Below the pieces are notes generated by a model. That model saw only the letters and a list, made by a program, of their open reading frames with translations, ran no database searches and was not told the origin of the DNA. Made by a program: the position numbers and the translations under genes. From Emydura subglobosa (taxonomy: Eukaryota; Chordata; Testudines; Chelidae), in assembly GCA_007922225.1 (NCBI GenBank), contig ML679970.1, forward strand, positions 39,415,460-39,479,459: a stretch of 64,000 nucleotides of DNA, in the 5' to 3' direction. Position 1 is the first letter of the stretch. Each line of letters opens with the position of its first letter. Of the stretch, positions 45,150 through 61,511 are shown one piece after another.

Positions 45150-48100
45150 TCAACTGAAAATGCAGATGGGGGCCAGCTATTTTATGTAGAGAGAATAGAA
45201 GTGACAGAGTTGGAATTTGGCCAGGACATTAGGTTAATATAGGCAGGCAATGAATTTCCCCCACCAATCCTCCTTATTCCAGTATGTCAAATCCCCCCAA
45301 GACTGAATGAAACAGACTGAATTTTAAAGCCAGCTCAGTCAGGAGAAGGGGAGCTCTCAAAGGAAATGGAGGAGCATTGCTATCTTGTTTTCATTGAGAG
45401 TGGGTGACTTCTGTTCTCTCTGCTTCACTAGAGGCTTCACAGTCTTTCTTTCTGGTTAAAACCTCTTTGTTGGGCATCTTTGTGTATATGAAGGTCTATT
45501 TGTAATATGGGATGATACAGAAATCCTATCACATGAAGTCCAACTGAGGTAGCTCCATGGGTGTGAGACGCTTTCTGTGTCCAAAGATGTACGTGGGGGA
45601 AGATGAGGCTTAGGAGGACCTAAAAAGATTTCTTCTGTCCCACTGGGCTCAGTTTCCAGCCCCTTCTGAGCTTTCTTTAATTCTCTCTGCTCTGCAATGG
45701 AGCCCTGACTCCCAGGTTCCTTCCCTGGAGTCCCTTGCTCCTTCCATGGGAACCCAACTTGCATTCTCTGCCCTTTTCTGAGATCCAGGTGTCCATCAGG
45801 CTGTCACCTGACCCCAATTAGTCCTGCCTCCTTCAGCTGGGAGATAGCTAATTATAGCACAGGCAAGGCTGGTCTCATTGCCTGTGTGACACCCCCTCAC
45901 ACAGCAGGCTGACTTATCTTCAGGAATGTTTAGGGGAGTGGGTTTGTGACTCAGCAGTAATGGCTAGCCCTGATGGAATGGTAATCTCCCCTCCATGCAT
46001 CCCACCCTCTGCACAAGAGATGCCCCAAAATGGTTCAGGCTGGGAAGGCTTGGCTCGTTGGAAAAGTCTGAAGGGACACTTCCCAGTGCTGGGGAAAGAG
46101 GCAGTGACTGTCCATGAAGATAAAGCCCTGAAACCCTCTCTGGTGAGACCCATCACCAAGCTGTGGCAGGCAGCTTTGCAGAATTCAGTTGGCTCCTCTA
46201 GTCCTTGAAATGGATTTGGAATGGCATCTTCCCAAACCCCACCTTGAAAAGGCTCACAAAAGTTGGATAATCAATTGGTCTTGGAGATGCTGTGGAGCCA
46301 GCCACCACCTTCTAAGGAAGATCTTTTTTATCTCAGGACAGAGACTGAGTTAATTGTAACCCCAGGGCCTGCAGCCCCTCTCGTGGCCTCGCCCTCCCAC
46401 TACCCCACAATGGGGAGAGACATCAAGGTGAATTTTCTAATTAACGTGTAATGAATGTTCTTGAGAGCAATGGATGAAGGAGCCAGGCAACCTTACAGTC
46501 CTGGAGCAGGAGGAAGGGTAGGATGGAAATCTGCTCAGTCAATGGCCCATCTTACTCTCTGCTGAAAGATGGTAACCAGAGCAGCAAGGGGCATATGGGA
46601 GTGGGGCCGTGCCACGGGGGACTACATAGGCAGGCTGAGTGGCCAGCCATCTACAGGGTGGTTTAAGAGGAAACCACAACATCTCACTCTGAAAACCCAC
46701 ATCCCATGAGGCTGTAACGACCAAACACCACATGTTAGAGATGGTGGTTGATATTGAATATTCTTCTCTTTGGTGATAATTCAAGCCAGAGTAATAATGA
46801 ACATCCTAATAATTCCTTGTCTCTTTTATCTAGACATCCCAAAGCCCTTAGGTAAATATCATTACCCTGCCAGACAGATGGGGAACTAAGCATTAAGAAA
46901 TTAAAACTAAAATAAGGTACGTAAATCAATAGCCTGATTTTTCAGAGGTGCTGATCACCCACAGCTCCTGCTTGAGTCAAATTTGAAAGTGTTGGCCTAA
47001 GAGAAAAGAACCAAGCTCTCCTGACTCACATCCCTACTAGACCCCAGCACAAAAGGGCCCTGGCAATATATTATATTTCTTTAAATGGATAACTTAGAAT
47101 CAACAGCTATGAGGCCAGATTCTCAGATGCTGTAGTCAATGGAACTGTAGCAATTCACATTAGTTGAGAATCTGGCTCATCTTCTATTCCTTCTGTCACC
47201 TCTGCGTTTTAATTTTGTCACCCAGAATTAGAGTTTATAAAGCTACATGCAATGGATAGCGGTGGCCGCTAGCCCTATAGCCATTACCAAAGCCATGCTG
47301 TAGAGATGAAGCATGGTCAGATTACGGACACCTCCAGCTCATTGGCACTAGGATAGGAGTTGGATAATGTCTAATTTATCCACAACTAGTCCCACCATCA
47401 TAACAACTGGGTTCTGGGTTGAGCCTGAATTAAACCTTCTGGTTGACAGTCCAGAGAACCTAGACTAGCATGTGATTTCTGAAAAGAACCTGGCTTTGGA
47501 ACTGGTCATTCAAGCCACATCAGAAACCCTTTTAGCTGGAACCACTTTTAAAGATGTGTCTCTAACACTGTGAAGAGTCCAGTGTTGATGCCCTTAGCAG
47601 AATGCAAATCAAAATCATACAGCAGTAGGGCTCCCAACCTAATAAGAGAACCACCCATCTAAAAAGTATTTGAAAACATTAGGCCATATCCTTAGCTGGG
47701 GTAAGGGAGCATAATCTTGCTTACCTCAAGGGAATTTTCAAGAGACCCACTTCTTCTCTTAAAGCAGTTTCTTGGCTTTACTGGAGCAGGTTGGTTGCAG
47801 CATTTCACCCCAGAGATGGCTGGATTTTAGTGTTGGATTAAGTGACTCCTGTACATGGTGGACCTCTGTGAAAACAACAATTATTACAAACAATAGTAGT
47901 GCAACTAAATTTCAAGCTATTTTGCTGCACCAAAATGGTCATTTGCACCATCAAAGCATGCAAAATTCAAAGTTTTGCATGTTTCCAGGGTGAACAGATT
48001 TGTTTGAAATACATTTAACAATTTACAGTCAGAAACAGGACCCATTTTGAATTAAAAATTGCCCTACATGATTTACTGAAGCTTAAAAAAACTCCAAAAA

Positions 48101-48600
48101 ACAGCAAATCTTAATATTTTTGTGACTTTTTGTGAAACTGGATCATTTAAAAGAAAAAAAAAAGTCAACTTCCTTGCTTTTCCTCAAAGTATCCTCCACC
48201 TCTGCAGTATTTTTTGTTCCTCGGATGCACACAGATGTAGTTTGCACATTGAAATCTAAGGTATCACCACTATTCTATTAACAGAAAGATACTCTACAGA
48301 GCAGTTATGTACTGCAAGGCAGGAGAGAACAGTTCCTTCCTCATACTCCCAACACACATATTGAGAAGAACACCATCAACCATTCTAAACCTTATTCCCC
48401 AAACATCTCCCTTTTACTCTCCTACCGTTTAAACACATCCCTGGATCACTTGCCTCATTTCAGGGTTAGATGCCAAAAACCCTGCCTTGAAGTGGGGTTA
48501 GGCAGTTACATACTTTGATGCTGAATTGGCTTGTGTTATATCAGTGGTTAGCAGCCAGCAGATTCAGCTCTGTTTTCATCGGAGACCTGGCAAATATCTC
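45150..48600. other. C3orf18 5' intron, nothing identified
   Basis: Besides a weak MIR fragment at about 46800-46920, I see no exon or nameable repeat. The open frames here lack domains. Confidence 0.4.
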
Positions 48601-48610
48601 CCTGCATTCA

Positions 48611-49175
48611 TAAGAATGGCCAGACCAATGGTCCATTTGGCCCAGTACTCTCTGACAGCAGCCAGTGCCAGATGATGCCGGCAGTTGGAGGTTTCAGACC
48701 ATGGGATTGTGTCCCAGGTCCATCTTGACTAATAGCCATTGATAGGCCTATCCTCCATGAAGTTATCTAATTTTTTTGAACCCAGTTATAGTTTTGGCCT
48801 TCACAATTCCCTGGCAATGAGTTCCACAGGTTGACTGTGCATTGTGTGAAGTACTTCCTTTTGTTTGTTTTAAACCTGCTGCTTATTTATTTCATCAGAT
48901 GACCCTTGTTCTTGTGTTATGTAAAGAGGTAAATAACACTTCCTGATTTACTTTCTCCACACCATTTGTAAAATATAGACCTCTATCATATTCCCCTTTA
49001 ATTGTCTCTTCTCTAACTGAACAATCCCAGTCTTTTGAATCTCTCCTCTTCTGGAAGCTGTTCCATCCCCCTAATCATTTTCTTTGCTCTTCTCTGCACC
49101 TTTTTTAATTCTAAAATATAATTTTTGAGATAGGGCTTTCAGAACTGTATGCAGTACTCACATTCCTTCATAGCA
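48611..49175 (-). mobile_element. CR1 3'-end fragment, antisense
   Basis: AAGAATGGCCAGACCAATGG, TAGCCATTGATAGGCCTATC, GTTATAGTTTTGGCCTTCAC, GTTCCACAGGTTGACTGTGC and TAAATAACACTTCCTGATTT are the well-conserved 3' region of a reptile CR1 subfamily read in reverse. It is 5' truncated. Confidence 0.9.
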
Positions 49176-50015
49176 AATGGGGAGAGAAGTATTGCCCCCC
49201 ACTTTCAAGAAAATTAGCTCTTAAAGCACATGGGGAGCAGAGGGGGAAAATGGTGAAATAGGAAGCCCAGTACCTAGCTGAAGGTTTCAATAGAACTGGA
49301 CAAAAGCAGGCTTTGGTTTGTAAAGCCAGGGTGCTTCAGATCTGGGTCCCATTTTTTGACCACTCTCCATCCAATAAATTTAAGCTTATCCCTGTAATTT
49401 TCTCTAAAAGAAGCATAAGGAACACAAAGCAGGGTAACTGAGAATGTACTGCTCAGCCTCAGACTGGCGGAGACAGCTCTGCCCCACCTGGAATCAGATC
49501 AAACAGAAAGTAGCAAATTTTGTGGGATGGGTATCTATCAGGAATTGGCAATCAGGCAGTTTTGATAAGTGCCCACAAGGAGGCACAGCTGAAACAGCAA
49601 CAGGAGAACATAAGACTGATTTAGCACCAATCTGAAAAGGTACAAAGTGAGAAAGGTCAGTTCTGGACTTAGACCAAAATTTTCAAATGTGGCGATTAAT
49701 TTTGCGTGCATCCAGTTTCGGGTGCTCAGCTTGAAAATGTCATGGCCGGATTCTGACATGCCCAGATCCCACTAACTTTAACTGGCATTGGAGGCATTCA
49801 GCACCTGTGAAAAGTCAGCCACTTCCCATCTGAGGTTGGGCACCCAAAAATAATCTCTAACCCCACCTCCCCACCCCCGCTCAAAATTATAAATATCTAT
49901 CTCACACTCAGAATCAGTTGACATTTCAGAAAATGTTGGCCTTCATGTATTTCTGTGACTGTCACCTTGTACATCTGTGACTCACTAAGCTTCTGCCCGT
50001 CTCTCTCAAACACAG

Positions 50016-50196
50016 GGACAAGCAACAGGATTTCCTCGAAGAAGGGCCAACAAGGAAGATGTTGCTCAATAGCTCTCACAGGAGGGTCCTTGACACAAGG
50101 AGAGACTCCATGACTTTGTAGCAGAAATCAAAGAATCCCGAGTGGGTGGAGACAACAGTTCAGTAGGAGTGGACGTGGGGTGGGCTCTTGACCAGG
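50016..50196 (+). other. C3orf18: C3orf18 5' UTR part of first coding exon
   Basis: A pyrimidine tract (CTGCCCGTCTCTCTCAAACACAG, best seen from 49991 to 50015) gives a good acceptor, so the exon probably starts at 50016. The leader has no long open frame. Confidence 0.5.
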
Positions 50197-50430
50197 ATGA
50201 GTTACAGCACATCCTCTGTGCATGATTTGTACCATGGCACCACTACCACTTCAGAGCCAGACTCAGGATCAACCCTGGACAGGGCTGTACCAGAAACTGT
50301 TACTATAAGCCCTGAAGACACCAGCTTTAACAGCACCAAAATCCCAGACATGGTCAGCAGCGGGCCCAGCCTGGGCACAATGCTACTCTCATTTGGAATC
50401 ATTACTGTGATTGGCTTGGCTGTAGCGATG
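50197..50430 (+). CDS. C3orf18: C3orf18 coding exon 1, N-terminus and transmembrane segment
   Basis: C3orf18 is a small single-pass membrane protein of unknown function. The start ATG at 50197 gives MSYSTSSVHDLYHG. Residues 1-60 are Ser/Thr-rich with one N-glycosylation sequon (FNSTKIPD, Asn45), so they are probably outside the cytoplasm. TMLLSFGIITVIGLAVAM begins the transmembrane helix and matches human GTMLLSFGIITVIGLAVAL almost exactly. The exon is 234 bp (78 codons) and ends in phase 0 at a GTAAGAG donor. There is no cleavable signal peptide, which suggests a type III-like topology; this is inference. Confidence 0.96.
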
Positions 50431-51547
50431 GTAAGAGAGATCCGCTGCATCAGGGATTCTAAATACATTTTTCTAGGGAGGGTGGGCCTGATTTATCAAC
50501 ACCAGTTTTAGTCCCAGTAACTTGATTGAACCAAGAAAGAGCCACCACACTAGAGAACCACACAAGTTTTGGGCATCGAAAGTCTCTGAGATCCACAACT
50601 TTTAATGGTCTTTATCCAGTGCTCAGAAAGTGGTGTGCCTAGGCTCCCAGTAGGAACCCAAATCACAGCACAATAATCAGTGCTTCTGGGATCTCCCAGG
50701 ACACGAGTCCAGGCAGGGTGCTCAGTAGTTTTGAGGATGCTAGGAACCAGTTCCCATGTGTAATATCAGGACTTTTTTTTTTTTTTTTAATAGCATTGAG
50801 AAGTTTATTTAAAAGAAAATGGGCAGATTCTGTTCCAAGTTGTAAATCCGGGGTAACGTCTGGTCTATATAGGCTTTTATACCATGCTTATCACTGCAGC
50901 ATCTAAGTGCCTTCCAGTAGTGCATTAAGCTACATGATTATCCATCTGTTTATTCTCTGATCCGCTCCCCAAAAAAAGATGCCTGCACCGTGGAAAGCCT
51001 TGGTCCGTTAGAGTATCTTTTTGTAATATAAATATACCTGTTGCTGTGTGTTTATGTTAGAAGAGGTCTTTGTGCCTTGCACTTGGAGCGGAAAGCGGTG
51101 AGGTTTGTTGAATGCTCTTGGTTCCTGGGGAAGTTCATTCCACCATCTCTGCCCCTGCAGAAAGTTCAGTTCTGTCTCCCTTGACAAAGGTAGAGTTGGG
51201 GGCGAGAGCGAGGAGCTGTGTGACTAGCTGTGATATGACTGGACAGAGTCAGTGGGTCAGCACTTGAGAGAACATATGGCGATGCATTGTTAGGCAGTGA
51301 AATTTTAAGAACATGGATTAGATCTTCACACTCTCCCCGGAGGATACTTAACAAGCCCTTGAAGTTCCTGGAGCTGCTCCACATAACCAGTCCTTCTAGC
51401 TCTGCTGTAGGTAGCAGCTTTCTAAGCCTCTCTTCTCACCTAGCCCTGAGTGGGTGTCATTAACAAAGAGGGCAGAGCAAAGGTCCACTATCTTCTGCTC
51501 CTCTCCTCAGTGGGACTGTTTTAATGGTGTTTCTTTTTCTCCTCTAG

Positions 51548-51573
51548 GTTCTCTATATCAGGAAGAGGAAGAG
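51548..51573 (+). CDS. C3orf18: C3orf18 26-bp microexon
   Basis: CTCTAG acceptor and GTAAGT donor enclose 26 bases coding VLYIRKRK plus two bases of an Arg codon. It finishes the membrane helix and supplies the basic stop-transfer cluster, as in human VLYIRKKKR. Skipping it would shift the frame. Confidence 0.96.
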
Positions 51574-53189
51574 GTAAGTGCTGTCTGCTTTCAGAGAGTC
51601 TCAGCGCTTCAAAACTAAGGGAAAGGCCAAGAAATCTCTAGCAGACAGATGCTAGGGGAAGGGAGAGGAATGGTTCAGATGGGAATACAGAGTTGTCCTG
51701 AAGCCTCTTATTGGAATGAGGGAAATGATCTCTCCCCACATTGTTACATTTCCTTTTAAAGCCAGCTCCTGAGTAGATCCCTTGCCACTTTGGAAATCAA
51801 AAGTCCTATGAATGGGTGTTAGGTTTCCCACACAACACCTAAGCCATCTCACATGTGGAGGATTAGAGAAAGGGAGAAGGTTCTGTGTTTGTACAAGGAA
51901 GCTGTTATCCATGTAACAATGGTATGTCCGGTGAGGTGTGGAGTTGGTCACATTTCAGCCAGTCTGAACACTATGCTTACTGGCAGGGCTCCTCTGCTCC
52001 AGCAGCCTGATGCAATGAAGTTTGCCTGGCATGGATACATCTGCCACAGTCCAGTTCTCCAAAGTTTGGGCTTAGTTTGGCAAGGGCTGTGAGCCTACCT
52101 TTCTCCCTGCTCCCCTCTGTATTTATGGCCATGCTGCTGGGCATAATGCTGGATTCCCTCAATTTCCCCTGATCCCATTTTTCAGGACATTAAGATTCCT
52201 AGATTGAGACTTAATGGCCTCCCCCTCTGCCCATCACCCATTAAGCTTGCTGCTGAAAATCAGGAGGAGGATGGCAAACAGGGAAAGATATTTCTACTTG
52301 ATTCTCCTGCTATTTCTAATGGGGACACACAATAGTGGATCTCGGTCATCTCACCAATGCCTCACTTACTGTCTGCTGTAGGCAGTGCTGCCCTATATAG
52401 AGCCTGTAGGATACATTGCTCATAACCAGAAAACTTCCAAACTGATCCCAAAAGCAGATATTTGAAAGAAACAGAAGCAGCTAATGGCAGCGCTGAAACA
52501 TCTGGCCTATAAACGTACAGATGGTTTAGTGGGCAGAACCCAGCCAGAGGCAGGAAAGGGTCATGCGGAGAATGTGTCATCTGAGCCTTGGCCAAAAAGG
52601 GATATTTGTGGTGACCCTGCCTGCAACAGCTCAGGAATGCCTTCCTCCCCCCATACTACACCCACACCATATGCCGGGGTTACAACACCTACATACAAGC
52701 ATGCCTGTGTGTGGTGGAGTCAGCAGTACCTTTCATCACTGCTTTGTCTAGGCCAGCATGAATGGAGACCCTTTGTGGGGTTGCTTGGCCGCTCAGGCTG
52801 TGTTAGTTTGAGAGTAAGTAAACCACAGAGAACTACAAGGGGTGTATGAACCCATAAACTCCCTGAAAAGATCTTTTTATATTCTAATCCCTGCCTGCCT
52901 CTTTCCCCCATTCTAGGTTATCATAATAGACTGAACTCAGAACCAAACACAAGCCTTTACCACTTGAGCTGAAGGTGTAATTCTGCCAGCAGTAGTAGGT
53001 TTTTATCCAACATACGGACTAGCCACTGCGGGGTTGGGAGGGGAGGCCCTGCACACTGACCCGGCATGTTACATGCTCCCCCTTGCAGATAAAAGCTCCC
53101 CCTGAGCTTTTGAGGTCAGTTTAAATCCCCACATGGGCCTGTGCTGTGCAGCCACAGGTTACCCTGGGGAGACTAACCCTTCTATTTCA

Positions 53190-56460
<3,271 letters not shown>

Positions 56461-56467
56461 ACTGCAG

Positions 56468-56548
56468 ATCCTCCTGACAAGCCAGGGAGCCCTCCAGAGA
56501 CCCAGCCGTCTTGTGTTCACAGATGTCGCTAATGCTATCAATGCATGA
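56468..56548 (+). CDS. C3orf18: C3orf18 last coding exon
   Basis: CACTGCAG acceptor followed by [20 protein letters not shown] and ANAINA, then TGA at 56546-56548. Human C3orf18 ends [20 protein letters not shown], so the C-terminal tail is strongly conserved. The complete protein here has 156 residues; the human protein has 162. The six-residue difference is in the variable linker after the acidic helix. Confidence 0.96.
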   Translation: [26 protein letters not shown]

Positions 56549-57738
56549 ATGATACCTGCCCCTTCTTTGGATCACGCTGAAATCAGGGAGGATGGAGTCC
56601 ACCAGCTACATACCACAAACATGACTGATAACACCGAGCCTACAAACTGATGGGGCGGTTAGTGCTGCACCTGGGGAGCAGTGTTGGGCATTAAGATACT
56701 TCAGGCAGCAATGCCTGGTGGTGGCTTCAGCAACTTTTGGTGCATCCATCACTACCAAAGAGCCCTGAGTTGCCATGCTCAGATTTCAGGAGCAATTCCA
56801 GTTAGTGCCGTTTTACCAAGCTGTGCGGGAATGTTGGAGCAGTTGTTCTGAAGGGCTTTCCCATTGTCTTTGTACTGTAATCTCTCAAGACTGTAGTCCT
56901 GCAGTGTAATCTGATTGTTTCCACACAGTGGCCTACAAAGGCAACAACTTTTGTGGATTCCTGGATGTGGCTGACGGCAAAGCCCCCTTGAACTGGAAGT
57001 CAGGGCAGCAGTGCCCATGAAGTTATCCTCAAGGCAGGATTGTCTGTCTTGCCTCTTGTGCTGCATAGATTGCTCATAAACAAAGTCATGGAGTAGCACT
57101 CACAGATCCCTTGTGGGCTTCCACTGGGTTTCTGCAGCATGGGTGTTTCACTAGTTTTAAGAAATGATCCAAAGAGCTTTGGAGAAACAAATAATTGCTT
57201 AATTAAATCTAAAAAGAGGAAATGGTTGAATGTCCCAAATCAGTGACATAAGATGAATGTAGGGACAAGCCACTCGGCTCCTGGAAGCTGGGACCTCTCA
57301 TATCCCTCTGTAGAGCTCCCTCTGGCTTAACTAGGAGCAACAGTGTTTGGTGACCAGATAACCATAGTGGTGGAATTAGCAGAATAATAATAATAATAAA
57401 TAAATGGGCTCTGATGTAGTCTCCTCCACACCTGTGCTTTGGCCAAGGAAGGTGGTCCTTACAAAGCAAAGTTTTAGGATTGAAGAGGAACAACACTTTT
57501 GAGGAAAGGAGTATGTGTGTGAGAGAAAGTTACAAGTAAATACATTTCAGTACAAAATAGTCAAAAGACTGATCTTTACTGCCAGGACCTGCATTCAGGG
57601 TTCTTTGTTTCTTCTGCTGAAATAGAGGACACTATCTAAGGCAGTGTATGAGAAAATGGTCTGCTTTATGTCCCTGTAAAGTCAGCCATTGATGCAGGAG
57701 AAATGCAAAAATCTTGAGCTTGGCTCTTGGTAAATAAA
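56549..57738 (+). other. C3orf18: probable C3orf18 3' UTR up to a candidate poly(A) signal
   Basis: No further splice structure is visible after the stop codon. AATAAA occurs inside an AAT repeat near 57398 and at 57733-57738. Which one is used, if either, cannot be told from sequence. Confidence 0.3.
57385..57404. repeat. (AAT)n short tandem repeat
   Basis: A short run of AAT units. Confidence 0.85.
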
Positions 57739-57739
57739 A

Positions 57740-59980
57740 ACGAACCCTTTTGGTTCACCTTTATCAGTGGTGCACTTCTCTCAGCTGCATCAACTGGCAC
57801 AGGGAGTGAGACATGCTGCAGAGGAAACCCTTAGGCAAGAGTAGTATTGTGGGGCCTGCCACTGGCCATTCTTGGTACTCTACAACACTGAGCTGACATT
57901 GCAATAAGCAGTCTTCTGGCAGTCACCAAGAGGCAGTGCAATATGGCCATGCACCTCAGGGAGATCAACAAAAGCAAGTAGCAGGACCTAAACAGTGACA
58001 GTAGGAAAGTGTAAAACAGGATGTCTGTAAGTTTTCCCTTCACTCATGTCCCCCAATACAGACAGATCTTTCCGGCCCCATTCTCCAAGCCGGAAACTGG
58101 TGGAACTAGCAAATGAGAGAGCACCTGACTGTCCATCATATTCTAACCTCAGTGACTCCCACCACCCCCTGGGCAAAAATCCTGGTTGATATATTCATGC
58201 CAGAGGTAGATTGTAATACTAGGAGATGGGTCTCTACCTATGGATCTATATAGATAGATAGATCCAGTTGTCCCATTGATAAGTTTAGGGCCTGATCTGA
58301 TGTATGCAGCACATGCATGTATACATCAGCACAGCTGATGCACGGATTATCTAGTAGTTTTCCTTCAGTGCATGCATATATCAAGCAGAACTGCCTTCCG
58401 CCCATGAGCTCCCATGCAGAGAGAACCAACCACATAACTCTCAAAGTAAAGAGCTCTCTTTAAATTGATAGCCAAAATCTGAATGCATACCTATTTTTAG
58501 AAAGTGGGCATTAGGCAAAGAGGCAGCTGATTGGCTGGCAAAGTGTCCAGCAGTTTGGGTATTCAGTAGAACTGCATGAGTTGGGACTTGCTGGCCAGTG
58601 TCCTCCCCCCTCAAATCAGTTTCCTACAAGTTTCCTCCTGTCATATGTGCAAATACCTTTCCTGCTTATGGGCCCATTTCTGCAACCCCTTCTCGTGTGA
58701 GCTGTCCTTACCCACCAGAGTATGCACCAACACTACTCGCTTCCATAACATTTGGCAGGGCTGAGCCTTTTCTAGGATTTAAAAAAAAAAAGCTTTCCCT
58801 CCCAATTAAAAGCTTGTGGATTCTAGGAACCTGTTTGATCCTGGAGTCAGTAGTGGCCCTTAGTGCACAGCTAGAAGACAACTGGAATCTACAAAAAGGA
58901 AAACTAAACAATATTGGCTTTCTTTTTAGAGGATTTTTTTTCCAAGACTCCTTATTACTGAAGTGAATTATTTTTTAATTCAGTACATGAGACTAACAAA
59001 GAATACTTCCTAAAATCAACAATAAATTTTGCAAATTGCTGTTAACCCCTTCCTTACATTTCTTTGGCAGTTGCTGAGCGATGCACTGGCCATGTATCTG
59101 GAACCAAATGCGCACCTTGTTATGTGTTAGGGCTAAGACCTATATAATATAATAAATGAATCTAAGAGGGAAATTCTATCCAAACATTCTCTTGCTCTGT
59201 CCTGTGCTGAAAGCCCTTAGATCAATATAATACAGATAACAAGACTAAAAGATTACCACTTTGGCTGGGCTTGTACTTTAGCACTTTTAGTGTAATAGCA
59301 CCTCCTTACAGGGTACTGGACATTTACCTATAATTTAGTAGATGCGTTAAGGTGTAATTTATCTTAAGTGCTCCTATGTTTTAAGCATTCATATGTAATT
59401 AAAGTATTTACATGAAACCTGGCATGATTTTTAGTCTCTCTTTCCTTTACATTTTTCAGGCTGAGCACATACACTCAAAGCATGCTGAATCAGTGTGTTC
59501 CAACCATTGTAGTAGATGCTGAATACTTGAATAATAGACTCCTCCTCCCATGGAAAAAAACAAAACAAAGACAAAACAAACAACCAGCATGTTGGGATAA
59601 ATCCACAGGTAAAAATCCACAAGATTGGATTTGCAGAGTTTCTGCTGGATGCTTCTCTCTGGTAGAGAGCAAACAGTGGGGTGAGACATCCCAGCAGTGC
59701 AGGTCACAAGGATGCATGTAGAAGCAGTGCAGGTACACAAGGAGTGTAGAAGCAAGGGCTTCTGTGGTTGGTGCTGTGTCCTCAGGTAGTCTAGTTTCTG
59801 GACAAGTCATGCTCTCACTGGCATTCCCACGAATACTACTAAAAAAATCCTTCTGAGATTGCAAAAGAGCAGGAGTGAATACAGTTTGAAGAAGCCCTGA
59901 GAAGTCCCTTGCTGATATCTACTAGACTATTGGGACTGCAGAGACCATAAGAATTGTAGAAAATTGATAAGAAAGCAAAG
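57740..59980. other. intergenic, nothing identified
   Basis: Downstream of C3orf18 there are no exons that I can support. A short GATA run lies at about 58250-58262. Confidence 0.4.
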
Positions 59981-60705
59981 GACACAAGGTGAAATCTACA
60001 GCCTACAGAGCTAAGGACAATAAGGAGGAGTTATATTAGGAAAAAAAATGAATCCTAACAATGGCATTGGCCCATTGCTAGATGGAAATGATAGAATTAT
60101 CAATAATAACGTAGAAAAGACAGAAGTGTTCAATAGATATTTCTGTTCTATATTTGGGGAAAAACAGATTGTCATATCATCTGATAATTACTTTCTTTTC
60201 ATTCCTGTAGTATCTCATGAGGATATTAAACAGCAGCTACTAAAGTTGAATTTTTAAATCAGCAAGTCCAGCTAACTTTTATCCAAAAGTTACAGAGAGC
60301 TGGCTGAGGAGCTTGCTGGACTGTTAATGTTGATTTTCAATAAGTCTTCAAGCACTGAGGGTGTTCCAGAAGACAGGATGAAAGCTAATGTTTTGCTAAT
60401 ATATAAAAAGGGTAAACAAGTAATTATAGGCCCCTCAGTCTAACATTGATCCCAGGCAAGATAATGGAGTGGCTGCTAGAAGACTCAATTAACTAAGAAA
60501 GGCAGGTAATATAATTAATGCTAATCAACAGGGCTTTATGGAAAGTAGAGCCAATCAGACAAATCTCTTTTTTGATGAGATTACGAGTTTGGTTGATACA
60601 GGTAATAGCACTGATGTAATAGACTTTGAAAGGCATTTGATTTGGTAAAGTAGGACTTTTTGATAAAAAATAGAATATAAAATTGACATGGCACACATTA
60701 CATAG

Positions 60706-61036
60706 AATCATAGAACTGGGAGGGCCCTCGAGAGGTCATCTAGTCCAGTCCCCTGCACGCAAGGCAGGACCAAGCATTATCTAGACCATCCCTGATAGCA
60801 TCTGTCCAACCAACTCTTAAAAATCTCCAGTGACAGAGATTCCACAACTTTCCTATGCAATTTATTCTAGTGCTTAATTACCCTGACAGCTAGGAAGTTT
60901 TTTCTAATGTCTCACCTAAATTGGCCTTGCTGCAGTTTAAGCCCACTGCTTCTTGTCCTATCCTCAGAGATCAACAGGAACAATTTTTCTTCCTCCTCCT
61001 TGTAACAACCTTTAGATAGATTAAAATAGATTAAAA
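60706..61036 (-). mobile_element. CR1 3' end, antisense, nested
   Basis: It starts AGAATCATAGAACTGGGAGG, then GGTCATCTAGTCCAGTCCCC and AGCCCACTGCTTCTTGTCCT follow. This is the CR1 3' tail read in reverse. LINE sequence continues on both sides. Confidence 0.92.
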
Positions 61037-61511
61037 GCTAGTTAACGGAGTGGTTTCAAAATTGTAAATGGGAATCATCATTGAGTGGGTGTGTTTCTAG
61101 TGGGGTCCCACAGGGATGGATTCTTGGTGCTATGCTATTTAATATTTTTACTTAACATATTATGAGCTGGGAGAAAATTAAAAAAAAATCACTGATAACA
61201 TTTGCAGATGACACAAAGGTTGGGGGGAGTGGTTAAACAATGAAGAGGACAGGTCACTGACACAGCCATCTGAATTGCTTGGTAAGCATGGCACAAGCAA
61301 ACAATGTGCTTTTTAACACGGTTAATGTAAATGTGCACATCTAAGAACAAAGAATATCATCCATACTTACAGGATGGGGGATTCTATCCTGACAAGCAGT
61401 GACTCTGAAAAAGATTTGGGGGGTGTGGTGGAAAAATCAACTGAACATGAACTCCCAGTACAATACTGTGACCAAAAGGGCTCATGCAATCCTTGGATGC
61501 ATAAGCAGGTG

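Noticed and set aside
49444..49635. 63-codon plus-strand frame
   Set aside because: No recognisable domain; it lies in a C3orf18 intron without splice sites in phase.
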